A stretch of 64,000 bases of DNA from Ardenticatenaceae bacterium (GCA_020634315.1 JACKBV010000018.1:1-64000); one strand, 5' to 3'. Positions 25,789 to 35,393 are shown, counted from the first letter of the stretch. Program-made: numbers and translations. The notes: generated by a model not told the origin, from the letters alone.

Positions 25789-26691
25789 ATGACGGATTTA
25801 TCTGTAATTATTGTCTCTTACAATACCAGGCAGTTGTTGGACGATTGTCTGGCGTCGTTGCAGCAGGCGGAAGCGCCGCGTGGCGGGCTGGAAATCATTG
25901 TGGTGGATAATGCCTCGCATGATGGCAGCCAGGAAATGGTGGCGACGAAGTACCCGGATGTGCAGCTGCTGGCGCTAACGGAGAATCTCGGTTTTGCGGC
26001 GGCAAATAATCGGGGCGTGGCGCTGGCAAACGGCCGTTACTATCTCTTTCTCAACTCAGACACGCGCATTGAAGCAGAGGCATTGGAACGGCCGTTAACC
26101 TACCTGTGCGACCATCCAGAAGCGGGAGCCATCACCGTCAAACTCGTCTATCCCAATGGGCAGCGCGACCCGGACAACCATCGTGGCTTTCCCACTCCCT
26201 GGAATGCCCTTTGCCACTTCACCGGATTGGGCAAACTGTTTCGCCACAGCCCCCGCTTTAACGGCTATTTCCAATCCTACGCCGATTTTTCGCAAACCCA
26301 CGCTATTGATGTCACGGCCGGTTCCTTTTTGATGATGCCTGCCGCGCTCTTTCAGCAAATTGGTGGCTGGGACGAAACGTACTTCTTCTACGGTGAAGAC
26401 ATTGACCTTTGTTACCGTATTCGCCAGACGGGGGCGCAAATCATCTATTATCCGCATGTGCAGGTGCTGCATTACAAGGGAGCCAGCTCTGGCTTGCGCA
26501 AAGAGTCGGCAGATATTGCCAATCCGCCCAAAGAAACGCGGGTACGTGTTGCCAGGGAATCGGTACGGGCGATGCAGCTTTTCTATCGCAAGTTTTACCG
26601 TGACCAATACCCGCCCTATGTGACGGCGTTTGTGCTTGCTGGCATTCGTTTGCGCGGCTGGCTGCGCATTGTGAAGCATCAATTGACTTGA
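25789..26691 (+). CDS. Family 2 glycosyltransferase (rhamnosyltransferase-like)
   Basis: The 300-residue GT-A enzyme has the N-terminal VSVIIVSYNT-like strand (LSVIIVSYNTRQLLDDCL), the nucleotide-binding VVDNASHDGS, NLGFAAANNRG, the metal-binding LNSDTRIE, and the acceptor-site WDETYFFYGEDIDLCYRI. This matches GT2 enzymes that add rhamnose or related sugars to cell-surface glycans. It stands alone between a divergent kinase operon and a convergent secreted-protein gene. The donor sugar cannot be assigned. Confidence 0.9.
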   Translation: MTDLSVIIVSYNTRQLLDDCLASLQQAEAPRGGLEIIVVDNASHDGSQEMVATKYPDVQLLALTENLGFAAANNRGVALANGRYYLFLNSDTRIEAEALERPLTYLCDHPEAGAITVKLVYPNGQRDPDNHRGFPTPWNALCHFTGLGKLFRHSPRFNGYFQSYADFSQTHAIDVTAGSFLMMPAALFQQIGGWDETYFFYGEDIDLCYRIRQTGAQIIYYPHVQVLHYKGASSGLRKESADIANPPKETRVRVARESVRAMQLFYRKFYRDQYPPYVTAFVLAGIRLRGWLRIVKHQLT

Positions 26692-26697
26692 ACGTGT

Positions 26698-26735
26698 AAA
26701 AAACCTCCGGGAGGCGAAGAAGCCTCCCGGAGGTT
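26698..26735. terminator. Strong 14-bp hairpin terminator between convergent genes
   Basis: AACCTCCGGGAGGC (26702-26715) pairs perfectly with 26722-26735 around a 6-base loop. On the minus strand it runs into TTTTTT, so it is a clear terminator for the secreted-protein gene. It probably also stops the glycosyltransferase transcript, although the T run on that side is short. Confidence 0.85.
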
Positions 26736-26741
26736 CATGTT

Positions 26742-28115
26742 TTAGTTGGGGAACTCAATCCACCATTCACCCGGCGGGCTAATGTCGAAATCCTGTGCCC
26801 CTGCCGATGGCAGCCCCAAATGCGTGTCGTCGCGGTGCTGCACCAGCCCCAGCGGCGCATTTTCGATGATCAGCGGGATACAGTCTAGTCCGGGTTCCGT
26901 ACACCCATTTGCCCGTTTGCCATAGCGATCAACATAGCCATTGAAGTTGGCCTGTGTGATGTTGAACTGCACCACATGTGCCTGAATGGTGCTGCCATTT
27001 TTGTTGCAATCATATGCAGGGCAGAACAGATTCATGGCTGTGGGGTCGAGCGGGTCCACGTTAGACCAGGCATCGCCGGTCGCCAGGGCAATGCTGAGCG
27101 GGTGCAAGGGCACCGTGTTGTATGGCGGGTTGAGGGGGCGTTGACGGCCGTACCAGAAAAACTCCGCCTTTGCCTGAGCCTGTCGCCTGCTTTCCGGGTC
27201 CGCGTAGAAGTAATGGATACGTCGTCGCCCTGCATCGCCATAGGCATCTTCCTGCCCGGCCAGGGGCACAATGCCATAGCCATTGACTTCCAGATTCCCG
27301 AAGTCAATCCAGCCCCCGGTGCGTACAATGCCGCAATGGCTGCTGTCGCACACCTGGGCTTCCAGGCTGAAGGAGTGGTAGCGGGTCAATGTCCCTGCCG
27401 GGGCGCTCATGGCGTGATATTGCAGCCGGAACGCTTTGATCCAGACGGAACGGCCGTTTGCCGGAATATCGCGCCGGACAATCCAGCCATACACCTTGTG
27501 CTTGGCAACATTCTCCAACTCTGCCGGGTCGCCCGACCATTGTGGATAATTGCCGTTCGCGCCGACAAACGTCTGCCAGGGATACGAGATTTCATCGCCA
27601 GCAAACCATGCGCCAGGTTCGCCAAAGATGTCATCTACCTCATGTGGATCATGTTTGTGCTCGTGGTCATAATGGCAGCCTGCTTCATAATTCCACAAGC
27701 CGTGCCACGCGTTGGCATCATGCAGCGCTTCATCGCATGCCGGTGCGCCGGGATATGGCTCAATGCTGCCTCCTGGCGGCGGGGTTGGCGTGACCGCTGG
27801 CGTTGGCGGAATTGCCGTGCTGGTCGGGTTGGGTGGCGGCGTGTTTGTGGGGGAGATTCCTTCACAAACAATATGGACGAGCGTGGGGTTTTCAATTTCG
27901 CCGTTTAATTGTGTGCCGTCGCAGGAAATGGTTAATGTTTCCCCGGCAACCATGTTGATGATTTCTGTCTGTGCTTCTGTTGATGTTGCCATCCACAAAA
28001 GTGTGCAGATCAGTATGCTGGCGATGATGCCGCTCATCAGGAATTTTTTGCGTGTTTTGTTTTGCATGTGTTTAGGGATTGTCCCTATTTTTCGTAACTT
28101 TTCCATTTTTCTCAT
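26742..28115 (-). CDS. Secreted protein of unknown function with Pro/Thr linker and His-rich segment
   Basis: An N-terminal hydrophobic segment (MSGIIASILICTLLWMATSTEAQ) with preceding basic residues looks like a signal peptide or anchor. Residues about 85-115 form a Pro/Thr-rich linker (NTPPPNPTSTAIPPTP). The remaining 340 residues hold an unrecognised Cys/His/Trp-rich domain including CHYDHEHKHDPHEVDD, a possible metal-binding stretch, and many tyrosines and tryptophans typical of extracellular beta proteins. I do not recognise the family. The start is uncertain: AAGGAG is 2 bases from the first ATG and 11 from another three codons later. A strong terminator follows the stop. Confidence 0.7.
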   Translation of the reverse strand: MRKMEKLRKIGTIPKHMQNKTRKKFLMSGIIASILICTLLWMATSTEAQTEIINMVAGETLTISCDGTQLNGEIENPTLVHIVCEGISPTNTPPPNPTSTAIPPTPAVTPTPPPGGSIEPYPGAPACDEALHDANAWHGLWNYEAGCHYDHEHKHDPHEVDDIFGEPGAWFAGDEISYPWQTFVGANGNYPQWSGDPAELENVAKHKVYGWIVRRDIPANGRSVWIKAFRLQYHAMSAPAGTLTRYHSFSLEAQVCDSSHCGIVRTGGWIDFGNLEVNGYGIVPLAGQEDAYGDAGRRRIHYFYADPESRRQAQAKAEFFWYGRQRPLNPPYNTVPLHPLSIALATGDAWSNVDPLDPTAMNLFCPAYDCNKNGSTIQAHVVQFNITQANFNGYVDRYGKRANGCTEPGLDCIPLIIENAPLGLVQHRDDTHLGLPSAGAQDFDISPPGEWWIEFPN

Positions 28116-28790
28116 GTCTCCTTTGATCGTCGAGATATGGGTGGCTACGATGTTGTCAGTTGTGTGGCTTCAAGCGTATTTGCCTCTCCAGACCAGTTGA
28201 GCTTCAAGCTGGATCAGGCTGCGATTTCTTGCGGATATGGGCGCAACGGGTGGGTAGGAGAAGGGAAACGGCCGTTGCCCATGTGCATGACCAGATGCTA
28301 CCTCCTTCAGGCAAGACCAGGTCTCTATACAATTGCCTATTTGTGTTACATGGTTACGTTGAACGTGGGATGATAAAAGTCTCTTTCTGTAACGAGTTGG
28401 ATTCGGTCATTTCAACATGACGTACTTTTTCCATGAATCCGCGTTTCGTGACAGGATTGGTGGGTAGGGAGAGGAAATCGCAGGGTGGTTGCCCGTTAAG
28501 GGCCGTTTGCTTGAAGCTCGCTAGCACTATAGCCATGCCCCAATAGGCCGTGAATAGGAAAAAAGGCACAGTACCGAAGTCATTGCGTGTTGTGGAAAAC
28601 GGCCGTGCCACCGGCAAAACCCTCAAATTTCACGCAAAAAGGCACTTTAGCCCCTCTTTTTTTCTGTTATCATAGAGATTGCGCGTTGCATCTGCCCCCC
28701 AAGAGTGTGAGTTGTGAATGCAGCGTGAAAACGATTTGTGGCCGCTACCCTTCGCATAATAGTCAGCAGTATGAATGAGGGATTAATACA
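28116..28790. other. 675-base intergenic region without a recognisable gene
   Basis: Short ORFs on both strands here lack ribosome sites and resemble no family. The region holds two ACGGCCGT copies (near 28270 and 28600). It may contain decayed coding sequence or the promoters of the flanking divergent genes; a minus-strand stretch near 28355-28570 reads like protein but has no start signal. Confidence 0.4.
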
Positions 28791-29618
28791 ATGACCTGGT
28801 ATGAGACCATTGATGAGAAGCTGGCGCGTCTGCGTGCAGAAATCACGCAGGTTCAAGATGAATTGATTGAAGCGGAAGCAGAACTGGCCGACCAGAAGGC
28901 TGACATTGCTGCGTTTGAATATGAATACAACGCGCGTGCCGGTTATTTATTGGAACAGTTGGCTGCCTTGGAAGAAGAGGTAAAGCATTACCTGGATCAG
29001 ATAAAGCTGCTGCGCAATCGGCGCATTTTTGGTACAGATCATGTACCCGTCGAAGAGCAATATCGGCGTGTGTGGCAGCAGCCACCACCGCCACCGCCCC
29101 CCAAACCAGCCGAACCTCCCAGCGCGGCGACAGAGGCGCAAATCAAAAAATTGTACCGGCAGTTGGCGCGTCGTTTTCATCCTGACCTGGCGACGGGGGA
29201 TGCCGAACGCGCACGCCGCACAGAGATGATGGCGGCGATTAATGATGCCTATGCGGCACGCAGCATGACCGAGTTGATGGCGATTGCGCGGCGTGCAGAA
29301 TCCGCCACACCAGAGGCAACAGCGGCCAGTGGGCAGACCGCCGAGGAAATGGCACAGGTGTTGGAAGCCGAGGTGCGCCGCTGCCGCCGCCGTTTGCATG
29401 CGATTGACCTGGAAATGACGAGTTTGCATCAACATCATCTGGTTGAGTTGATGTTGGAGGTGAAGTTTGCCAGGAAGCGTAAGCGCGACATCTTGGGGGA
29501 GATGGCTGAGGAGTTACAGCGTAAGATTGCGCGTAAAGAGGCGGAGCGGGACATGATTAAGGCGCAGTTTGATAGTATGGGGCTGCAAGGGGGAATGATT
29601 GGGCGTGATGGCAGTTGA
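28791..29618 (+). CDS. J-domain protein with flanking coiled coils
   Basis: Residues 5-80 are a coiled coil (Glu/Leu/Ala-rich), followed by a polyproline run at about 98-110. A DnaJ-type J domain then spans about 113-165 with the essential HPD at 130-132 (LYRQLARRFHPDLATG) and the usual closing helix (MAAINDAYAARS). The C-terminal 100 residues form a second coiled coil. It lacks the Gly/Phe and zinc-finger regions of true DnaJ, so it is a class III J protein that would recruit DnaK to a specific client or structure. No dnaK or grpE is adjacent. Confidence 0.85.
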   Translation: MTWYETIDEKLARLRAEITQVQDELIEAEAELADQKADIAAFEYEYNARAGYLLEQLAALEEEVKHYLDQIKLLRNRRIFGTDHVPVEEQYRRVWQQPPPPPPPKPAEPPSAATEAQIKKLYRQLARRFHPDLATGDAERARRTEMMAAINDAYAARSMTELMAIARRAESATPEATAASGQTAEEMAQVLEAEVRRCRRRLHAIDLEMTSLHQHHLVELMLEVKFARKRKRDILGEMAEELQRKIARKEAERDMIKAQFDSMGLQGGMIGRDGS

Positions 29619-29637
29619 GCGACGGTTTACGGCACCA

Positions 29638-30462
29638 TCATAATTTCCACTCAAATTGCAGCTGCTGCGCCTGTACGGCCGTTGGTTTGTCGGCGCGAAT
29701 GCAGTGAATGAGGCCGTCGAGGGTTTGCTCGCGGCGAATGATGAACCCGGTTTGATGCAGGAGATTGCGCCAATGGGCAGTGGGTGCCAGACCAAGAGCC
29801 ATTGGCCCCATGACGAGGTTGTTGGTGCGGGTACGGGTACGCTCGGCAATGAGTAAACGGCCGTTTGGCACCAAGACGCGCCTTACTTCACGCAGCAGCA
29901 TTTCTTGATCCCCTATTTGCCAGAATTCAGACAATATCTCGTCGAGGATGACAGCCGAAATGCTTTCGTTGGGCAGGGGGAGCAGGTCGATACGGCCGTT
30001 ACGCCAGGTGAAACGTGGATCGTCAATCATTGCCTGGGGCATGCGGGCGCGGCTGCGTGCCAGTCCGCGACTGGGCGTTAACTGTGGGTTGTAGACATCA
30101 ATGATGTAAATTTGCCCGCTGGTTAAACGGCGTCCCATCGCCAGCGCTTGCTGTCGCCTGCCGAGGTCGATGAATGCAAAGTGGTCTGTTTCGCGAATTT
30201 GCCCCATGTCAAAAAGGGTGTGATGCGGCTCTAAGCCGCCCACATCATAAAGCTGATGCAAAGACCATAGGCTGCCCATTAACGCGTAAACCATGACCAG
30301 AAGGAATGCCAAGGCCAACAAAATGGGGCCGGGCCATCCTTGGATGGCGCTGACGCCAATTACCAGGACGGCAAGCACCAATCCTGCATACATCAGGGCG
30401 TAAAGAGGCCAATAGGCATTGATATGGCGCATTGCGCCACGATAGCGGCTTTCTCGCTTCAT
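29638..30462 (-). CDS. Membrane-anchored SAM-dependent methyltransferase
   Basis: Two N-terminal membrane helices (about residues 18-65 of the chosen form) precede a class I methyltransferase-like domain. SAM-binding features are HTLFDMGQIRETDHFAFIDLGRR, an acidic strand end IYIIDVYN, and the post-motif NESISAVILDEILSEFW with VRRVLVPNGRLLIAE. The first motif is weak for a GxGxG loop, so activity is not certain. I chose the ATG at 30462; the ORF can be extended 13 codons to a TTG. No ribosome site is evident for either. It is divergent from another methyltransferase gene at 30576. Confidence 0.7.
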   Translation of the reverse strand: MKRESRYRGAMRHINAYWPLYALMYAGLVLAVLVIGVSAIQGWPGPILLALAFLLVMVYALMGSLWSLHQLYDVGGLEPHHTLFDMGQIRETDHFAFIDLGRRQQALAMGRRLTSGQIYIIDVYNPQLTPSRGLARSRARMPQAMIDDPRFTWRNGRIDLLPLPNESISAVILDEILSEFWQIGDQEMLLREVRRVLVPNGRLLIAERTRTRTNNLVMGPMALGLAPTAHWRNLLHQTGFIIRREQTLDGLIHCIRADKPTAVQAQQLQFEWKL

Positions 30463-30575
30463 ACGTTGCTTTGTTCTAAACCCTCGTCGCCTTTTCCCCA
30501 ATGTTTACTGAGTAGGCTTTCCTTTGGCCTAATCAGTATGGTATTGTAGCGAAAAAGACCTCATGAGGTGCTGGA

Positions 30576-31178
30576 ATGTCGAGTATATATGAAAGATTGG
30601 TAGAGCGGTATGAGACGGGGCAAGTTCCTTGGGATGCAGAGCTGCCGCCACCAGAGGTGATGGCGACGTTGGCGCATTTGCCGCCAGGGCGGGCGCTGGA
30701 TTTGGGCTGTGGATACGGCCGTGCCAGCATCTACATGGCGCGGCAAGGGTGGCAGGTGGACGGGATCGACTTTGTCGCGCAGGCGATTGATGAGGCCGAG
30801 CGCCGTGCCGAGGCTGCGGGTGTTATTACGGCCGTTTCCTTTCACGTCCACGCGGTGACATCATTGCCATTCCTCACAGATTCCTATGACTTCGCCTTGG
30901 ATGTAGGCTGTTTGCACAACTTTGATCTGGCGCAAATGCAGGCCTATGCGGGCGAACTCACGCGCTTGCTGCGACCGGGCGGTTTGTATCTGCTGTTTGC
31001 CCATTTGCGCAATGAAAGCGACGCAGAAGATGATAGCTGGCGTTGGATAGCGGAGGATGAGTTGTTGGCGGCGTTTGCCGGTGGATTTGTTGCAGAGCGT
31101 GTGGAACACGGCACGACCCAGGTCGGTGATAATCCGCCCTGGCGTTCTGCCTGGTTTTGGCTGCGGAGGAAGGGATAA
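30576..31178 (+). CDS. Class I SAM-dependent methyltransferase
   Basis: The 200-residue protein has motif I ALDLGCGYGRASIYMA, an acidic motif II GIDFVAQAIDEAE and post-motifs SYDFALDVGCLHNF and LLRPGGLYLLFAH. It resembles the TehB/thiopurine methyltransferase-like group; the substrate is unknown. GAGG lies 7 bases before the ATG. Its TAA overlaps the ATG of the next gene, so the two are translationally coupled. Confidence 0.85.
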   Translation: MSSIYERLVERYETGQVPWDAELPPPEVMATLAHLPPGRALDLGCGYGRASIYMARQGWQVDGIDFVAQAIDEAERRAEAAGVITAVSFHVHAVTSLPFLTDSYDFALDVGCLHNFDLAQMQAYAGELTRLLRPGGLYLLFAHLRNESDAEDDSWRWIAEDELLAAFAGGFVAERVEHGTTQVGDNPPWRSAWFWLRRKG

Positions 31179-31972
31179 TGCGTGTGCGTTATTGGCTCAG
31201 TGTGATCGGGTTGCTGCTGTTGGCCGCTTGTGCTGGGGGGAATGTGGCGGAGGAAACGGCCGTTTCCAATGATCAAGCCAATCCCCCTCTTTCATCTGCG
31301 GAGAGCGTCGTTGCAGAAGCGGCCGCGGTGGTGGACGAAGTCGTCACCATTCCCGCCAGCGATGGGTTAGCTTTGCAAGCCGCTTTTATGCGTCCGGGGG
31401 GAGATGGGCCGTTTCCCGCTGTGCTGCTGCTGCACATGTTGGGCAGCGAGCGCCAGGCATGGGAGCAGGCGGGCGTGATGGCGGCGCTGGTTGAGGCGGG
31501 CTATGCAGTGCTGGCGCTGGATATGCGTGGACATGGGGCAACGGGCGGCAAGAGCGACTGGCAGTTGGCGCAAGATGATGTGCAGCGGGTGTGGTCTTAT
31601 CTGGCGGAACGGCCGGATGTGGATGGAACAGAAACGGCCGTTATTGGGGCTAGCATTGGCGCCAACCTGGCGCTCATTACTGCTGCGGCTCATGACGACG
31701 TGCGTACCGCCGTTTTGTTGTCGCCGGGGCTTGATTATCGCGGGGTGACGACGGAGGATGCGCTGGCTGCTTATGGGGAACGGCCGTTGCTCATCGTTGC
31801 CAGCGAAAAAGACACCTATGCCGCCAACTCCTCGCGCACATTGCACGAGCAGGCAGCCGCGGCGACGCTGCATCTCTATCAAGATGCGGGGCATGGCACC
31901 CAAATGTTTGCCGCACAGCCAGACCTGATTCCCATGCTCCTTGATTGGCTCAATCTCTATTTGCGCGAATAA
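31178..31972 (+). CDS. Alpha/beta hydrolase lipoprotein
   Basis: A signal peptide with lipobox LLAAC makes this a surface lipoprotein. The hydrolase fold shows the oxyanion region LLLHMLGSERQAW, DMRGHGATGGKS, the nucleophile elbow GASIGA (Ser), an acid in LIVASEKDTYA and the His in DAGHGTQM, so the catalytic triad is complete. It is nearest to dienelactone-hydrolase-like esterases; the substrate is unknown. The ATG at 31178 overlaps the stop of the methyltransferase and has AGGAAGGG just upstream. Confidence 0.85.
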   Translation: MRVRYWLSVIGLLLLAACAGGNVAEETAVSNDQANPPLSSAESVVAEAAAVVDEVVTIPASDGLALQAAFMRPGGDGPFPAVLLLHMLGSERQAWEQAGVMAALVEAGYAVLALDMRGHGATGGKSDWQLAQDDVQRVWSYLAERPDVDGTETAVIGASIGANLALITAAAHDDVRTAVLLSPGLDYRGVTTEDALAAYGERPLLIVASEKDTYAANSSRTLHEQAAAATLHLYQDAGHGTQMFAAQPDLIPMLLDWLNLYLRE

Positions 31973-32052
31973 CGGCAGCTTCCTGCCAACTTTTGCGACG
32001 TTGTCACCTTTTTCCCGTAGTGAACTATGACTTTTGAATTTTGGAGGATCAC

Positions 32053-32421
32053 ATGAACTTTTTAGGCAATCTCATCTGGTTGATTTTCGGCGGTTTTCTC
32101 GCCGGCCTGGGTTACATTCTGGGTGGGCTGTTGTTGTGCTTGACCATTGTCGGCATTCCATTTGGCGTGCAGTCCATTAAATTGGGATTGGCAACGATGG
32201 TGCCTTTTGGCAAAGAGGTACACGAGGCGCAACAAGGCGATGGCTTTTTGCGGATGCTGTTTAATGTGCTTTGGCTGGTTTTGTTTGGCTGGGAAATTGC
32301 GGTTGCCCATTTAACCGGGGCTATCATTTTGGCGATTACAGTCGTTGGCATTCCCTTTGCCAAACAACATTTTAAGCTGATCCCTGTGGCGCTGTTTCCT
32401 TTTAGCTATGATTTGCACTGA
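32053..32421 (+). CDS. YccF domain membrane protein
   Basis: The 122-residue protein matches YccF (DUF307): two similar halves, each with a hydrophobic stretch and the signature VGIPFGVQSIKL or VGIPFAKQHFKL. Four membrane segments are likely. The function of the family is unknown. GGAGG lies 5 bases before the chosen ATG; the ORF extends four codons further. Confidence 0.88.
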   Translation: MNFLGNLIWLIFGGFLAGLGYILGGLLLCLTIVGIPFGVQSIKLGLATMVPFGKEVHEAQQGDGFLRMLFNVLWLVLFGWEIAVAHLTGAIILAITVVGIPFAKQHFKLIPVALFPFSYDLH

Positions 32422-32473
32422 AAATGGGCGCAAAGTTTGACGACGAGCTTATTCGGCGTTAAAAAACAGCTTC

Positions 32474-33202
32474 ATGGCATATAAAATACTTGTCGTTGAA
32501 GATGATGCAACTTTGTTGGAAACATTGGAATATAACCTGGCACGCCAGGGTTATGAGGTGATAACGGCCGTAAACGGCCGTGTTGCCCTTGAACTAGCCC
32601 GTCGGCAAGAGCCTAACCTTATTCTGCTCGATGTGATGCTGCCAGAACTGGATGGCTTTGAAGTATGCCGCATCTTGCGGCAGGAGATAAGCGTCCCCAT
32701 TTTAATGCTGACCGCTCGTGCCGATGAAATTGACAAAATTGTTGGCCTCGAAGTAGGAGCAGATGATTATTTAACCAAGCCGTTTAGCATGCGCGAATTA
32801 ATGGCGCGTGTCAAAGCGCTGCTGCGGCGCGTTGAATTGATTCGTGAAGAATTAGCTGTGACGCGTGAGGCGGGGAATGAGCAGACCGTGCAAGGCCAGC
32901 TCGCCAATTTGACATTTGGCAATCTGGTCATTGACCAAAATCGGCGCGAAGTGCGCCTGGATGAGCAGCCCTTACGCCTCAAGCCGAAAGAATTTGATTT
33001 GCTGGTCTTTTTGTCGCGCCATCAAGGTATTGCCTTATCACGTGATCTCATTTTGGAGCGAGTGTGGGGCTGGTCTTATGATGGCAACAGCCGCACGGTG
33101 GATGTCCATGTGCGTTGGCTGCGCGAGAAGATTGAGCCAAACCCGGCTGATGCGCAGCGTATTGTCACTGTGCGCGGCATTGGCTATCGCTTTGATGGGT
33201 AG
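32474..33202 (+). CDS. PhoB/OmpR-type response regulator
   Basis: The receiver (acidic ED-D at 9-11, phospho-acceptor Asp53 in [15 protein letters not shown], Thr in MLTAR, Lys in YLTKPF) is followed from about 145 by a winged-helix domain ([25 protein letters not shown], then [15 protein letters not shown]). It pairs with the kinase 69 bases downstream. Two ACGGCCGT palindromes sit 10 bases apart inside the receiver codons at 32564-32581. Confidence 0.95.
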   Translation: MAYKILVVEDDATLLETLEYNLARQGYEVITAVNGRVALELARRQEPNLILLDVMLPELDGFEVCRILRQEISVPILMLTARADEIDKIVGLEVGADDYLTKPFSMRELMARVKALLRRVELIREELAVTREAGNEQTVQGQLANLTFGNLVIDQNRREVRLDEQPLRLKPKEFDLLVFLSRHQGIALSRDLILERVWGWSYDGNSRTVDVHVRWLREKIEPNPADAQRIVTVRGIGYRFDG

Positions 33203-33271
33203 TAACCCGCCCACACATAAATCGGCGGCTAGCTGATGGGTTGGCTGCCTGCCTGGTTACACTGAGTTTTT

Positions 33272-34684
33272 ATGCGGGAATTGCGCTGGCATTACGTGGT
33301 GGGGTATCTCTTCCTGATCATCGTGGTTATGATCTCGTTAGGGTACTCCTTGACGCGCCCCTTGTGCCTGGGGGATGCGGATTGTGTGCGCCGCATGGTT
33401 GCTTTTGCCGCGATGTGGCTGATTGGCCTGGGGTTGCTGTTCGCGATTTTGTCCCACAGGCAAACAATAGCCTTGCTGCGCCAGTTGATTTTTTTGACGC
33501 AGCGGATTGCTTCTGGCGATACGCAGGCGCGGCTGCTGCCGCAGCAATCCGGCGAATTTGCTGCTCTGATTCATGCTTTTAATGATTTGAAAGATCATTT
33601 GGTGGGGCAAATTGACGCCCTGGCCGAGCAGCAGCGTCAATTGGCGTTGGTTTTTGAATATACGGCCGATGGCGTTTTGATTCTTGACCGCTTAAGTTAC
33701 GTCCATCTGATTAACCCGGCAGCGTTGCAGTTGTTGAAGACATCGGAAGAGAATGCGCTGCGGCGTAGTTTTGCTGAGGTGGTGCGCCATCACCAATTAA
33801 TTGAGTTGTTCCAGCAATGTGATATGAAGCAGGAGCGGCAGGTGCAGGCTTTTGAGGTTGGAAACGGCCGTTTTCTGCAAGCAACCATCACCCCATTTCA
33901 GGAAAGGGGCGTGCGCGGTTATCTGGTCATTTTGCAAGACATGACAGCGATGCGCCGCCTGGAAACCGTGCGCCGCGATTTTGTGAGCAATGTTTCGCAT
34001 GAACTGCGCACGCCGTTGGCCTCTTTGCGTGCCGTCATCGAGACATTGCAAGATGGCGCACTGGAAGAGCCGGAAGTGGCGGAACGCTTTTTGCGTCGCG
34101 CTGTCCGTGAAGTGGACACATTGACGCAAATGGTTGAGGAGTTGCTGGAATTGTCGCGTATTGAATCGGGACGTGTGCCTTTGCGCTTGCAGGCAACGGC
34201 CGTTTCCGATCTGGTTTTGCTGCCTCTGGAACGCTTGCGCGACCAGGCAGAGCGAGGCGAAGTGCAGCTTGTGCTAAATTTGCCGGGCACTTTGCCGTTG
34301 GTATTGGCCGACGCGGCGCGGGTGCAGCAGGTCATTTCCAATTTGCTGCACAATGCCATCAAGTTTACGCCGCCCGGCGGCCGTGTCGAAGTTCGTGCTT
34401 ACCCGACGCAGCAAAACAAGCATCATCCGCTGCCAGCAGATGATGATACCGTGACGATTGAGGTCAAAGATAGCGGCATTGGTATTTCGGCGACTGATTT
34501 GCCGCGTATTTTTGAGCGATTTTACAAGTCGGACCGTGCCCGTACCCGCAGCCACGGGGGCACGGGATTGGGTCTGGCTATTGCCCGCCATCTTGTTGAA
34601 GCGCATAACGGCCGTATCTGGGTAAAGAGCCATGAAAATGAGGGCAGCTCCTTTTACTTTACACTGCCATTAGCCGACGCCTGA
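33272..34684 (+). CDS. PhoR-like membrane histidine kinase
   Basis: Two membrane helices at about 9-30 and 45-68 flank a very short extracellular loop. A HAMP-like segment, a PAS domain (about 125-225) and the kinase core follow: His243 in VSNVSHELRTPLASL, N-box NLLHNAIKFTPPGG, DSGIGI and HGGTGLGLAIARHLVEAH. The layout matches PhoR-type kinases that sense through partner membrane proteins rather than a large sensor domain. Phosphate control is plausible, but no pst genes are nearby. Confidence 0.93.
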   Translation: MRELRWHYVVGYLFLIIVVMISLGYSLTRPLCLGDADCVRRMVAFAAMWLIGLGLLFAILSHRQTIALLRQLIFLTQRIASGDTQARLLPQQSGEFAALIHAFNDLKDHLVGQIDALAEQQRQLALVFEYTADGVLILDRLSYVHLINPAALQLLKTSEENALRRSFAEVVRHHQLIELFQQCDMKQERQVQAFEVGNGRFLQATITPFQERGVRGYLVILQDMTAMRRLETVRRDFVSNVSHELRTPLASLRAVIETLQDGALEEPEVAERFLRRAVREVDTLTQMVEELLELSRIESGRVPLRLQATAVSDLVLLPLERLRDQAERGEVQLVLNLPGTLPLVLADAARVQQVISNLLHNAIKFTPPGGRVEVRAYPTQQNKHHPLPADDDTVTIEVKDSGIGISATDLPRIFERFYKSDRARTRSHGGTGLGLAIARHLVEAHNGRIWVKSHENEGSSFYFTLPLADA

Positions 34685-34827
34685 GTGCCATCTCCTCCGC
34701 CTTCTGGATGACAATAATCACACACATCGGGTGACATTCGTTACTAGATACATGTGCGTGTGCGCTTTACACTTATGTCTATACACTAAACAAACAATAT
34801 CCCGAACTTGCTGAAAAGCTTAATCTC

Positions 34828-35307
34828 ATGAAGAAAATTCGACTGCTAATTATAGAAGAACATGCTGCTGTACGGTGGGCACTCGAAATTCGGTTACGAT
34901 CATCAGCCAGAATTGAGTTGGTGGCAGCGACCGAGGATTTGAGTGCTGGTTGTCAGGCAGTTCGTCAATCGCACCCGGATGTGGTTTTGCTGGGATGCAA
35001 AGGCAGTCGCAATGAAAAGCTGTTCCAGCTGGCCGGGGCGGTGCGCGATATGGTTGAACAACAAACGGCCGTTATTGCCCTGGCGTCCTATGCAGATGAA
35101 ATTGAGCGGGAGATGTTGTTACAAGCTGGCGCTTCGCGTTATTTGCTCAAGGACATTAATTCGCCGCAGCTTATCAATGAAATTGAGCTGGCTGCACAGC
35201 GTAATTACAGCCAACGTCGCCTGTATCCGGCTGATTATTTACCGGCACAAGGGCCGGGATGCAACCCATTTGTGGGCTTGGACAACGCCGTACCTGGCAG
35301 TCATTGA
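34828..35307 (+). CDS. Pseudo-receiver protein lacking the phospho-acceptor Asp
   Basis: The first 125 residues have a receiver fold (IRLLIIEEHAAVRWALE with acidic EE at 10-11, ALASYADEIEREMLLQAGASRYLLKD with the conserved Lys). At the phosphorylation site the sequence is VVLLGCKGS, with Gly56 where Asp is required. There is no output domain, only a 35-residue tail. It probably works by protein contact without phosphorylation, perhaps tuning the PhoB/PhoR-like pair just upstream (143 bases away, same strand). A strong terminator follows. Confidence 0.8.
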   Translation: MKKIRLLIIEEHAAVRWALEIRLRSSARIELVAATEDLSAGCQAVRQSHPDVVLLGCKGSRNEKLFQLAGAVRDMVEQQTAVIALASYADEIEREMLLQAGASRYLLKDINSPQLINEIELAAQRNYSQRRLYPADYLPAQGPGCNPFVGLDNAVPGSH

Positions 35308-35333
35308 GAGTAAATTTTCCCCTGTAAAAACAG

Positions 35334-35393
35334 CGGGGATTAGAGGATTAGCGGCTTACGAAAAGTCCACTAATTTTCTAATCCCCGTTTTTT
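35334..35393. terminator. Terminator after the pseudo-receiver gene
   Basis: CGGGGATTAGA (35334-35344) pairs with TCTAATCCCCG (35377-35387), followed by six T residues on the + strand. On the other strand the stem runs into a shorter T stretch, so it may serve the convergent gene too, whose stop codon overlaps it. Confidence 0.8.

Noticed and set aside
28137..28626. Small ORFs on both strands of the 28.1-28.8 kb gap
   Set aside because: No start signals or recognisable domains; mutually overlapping.
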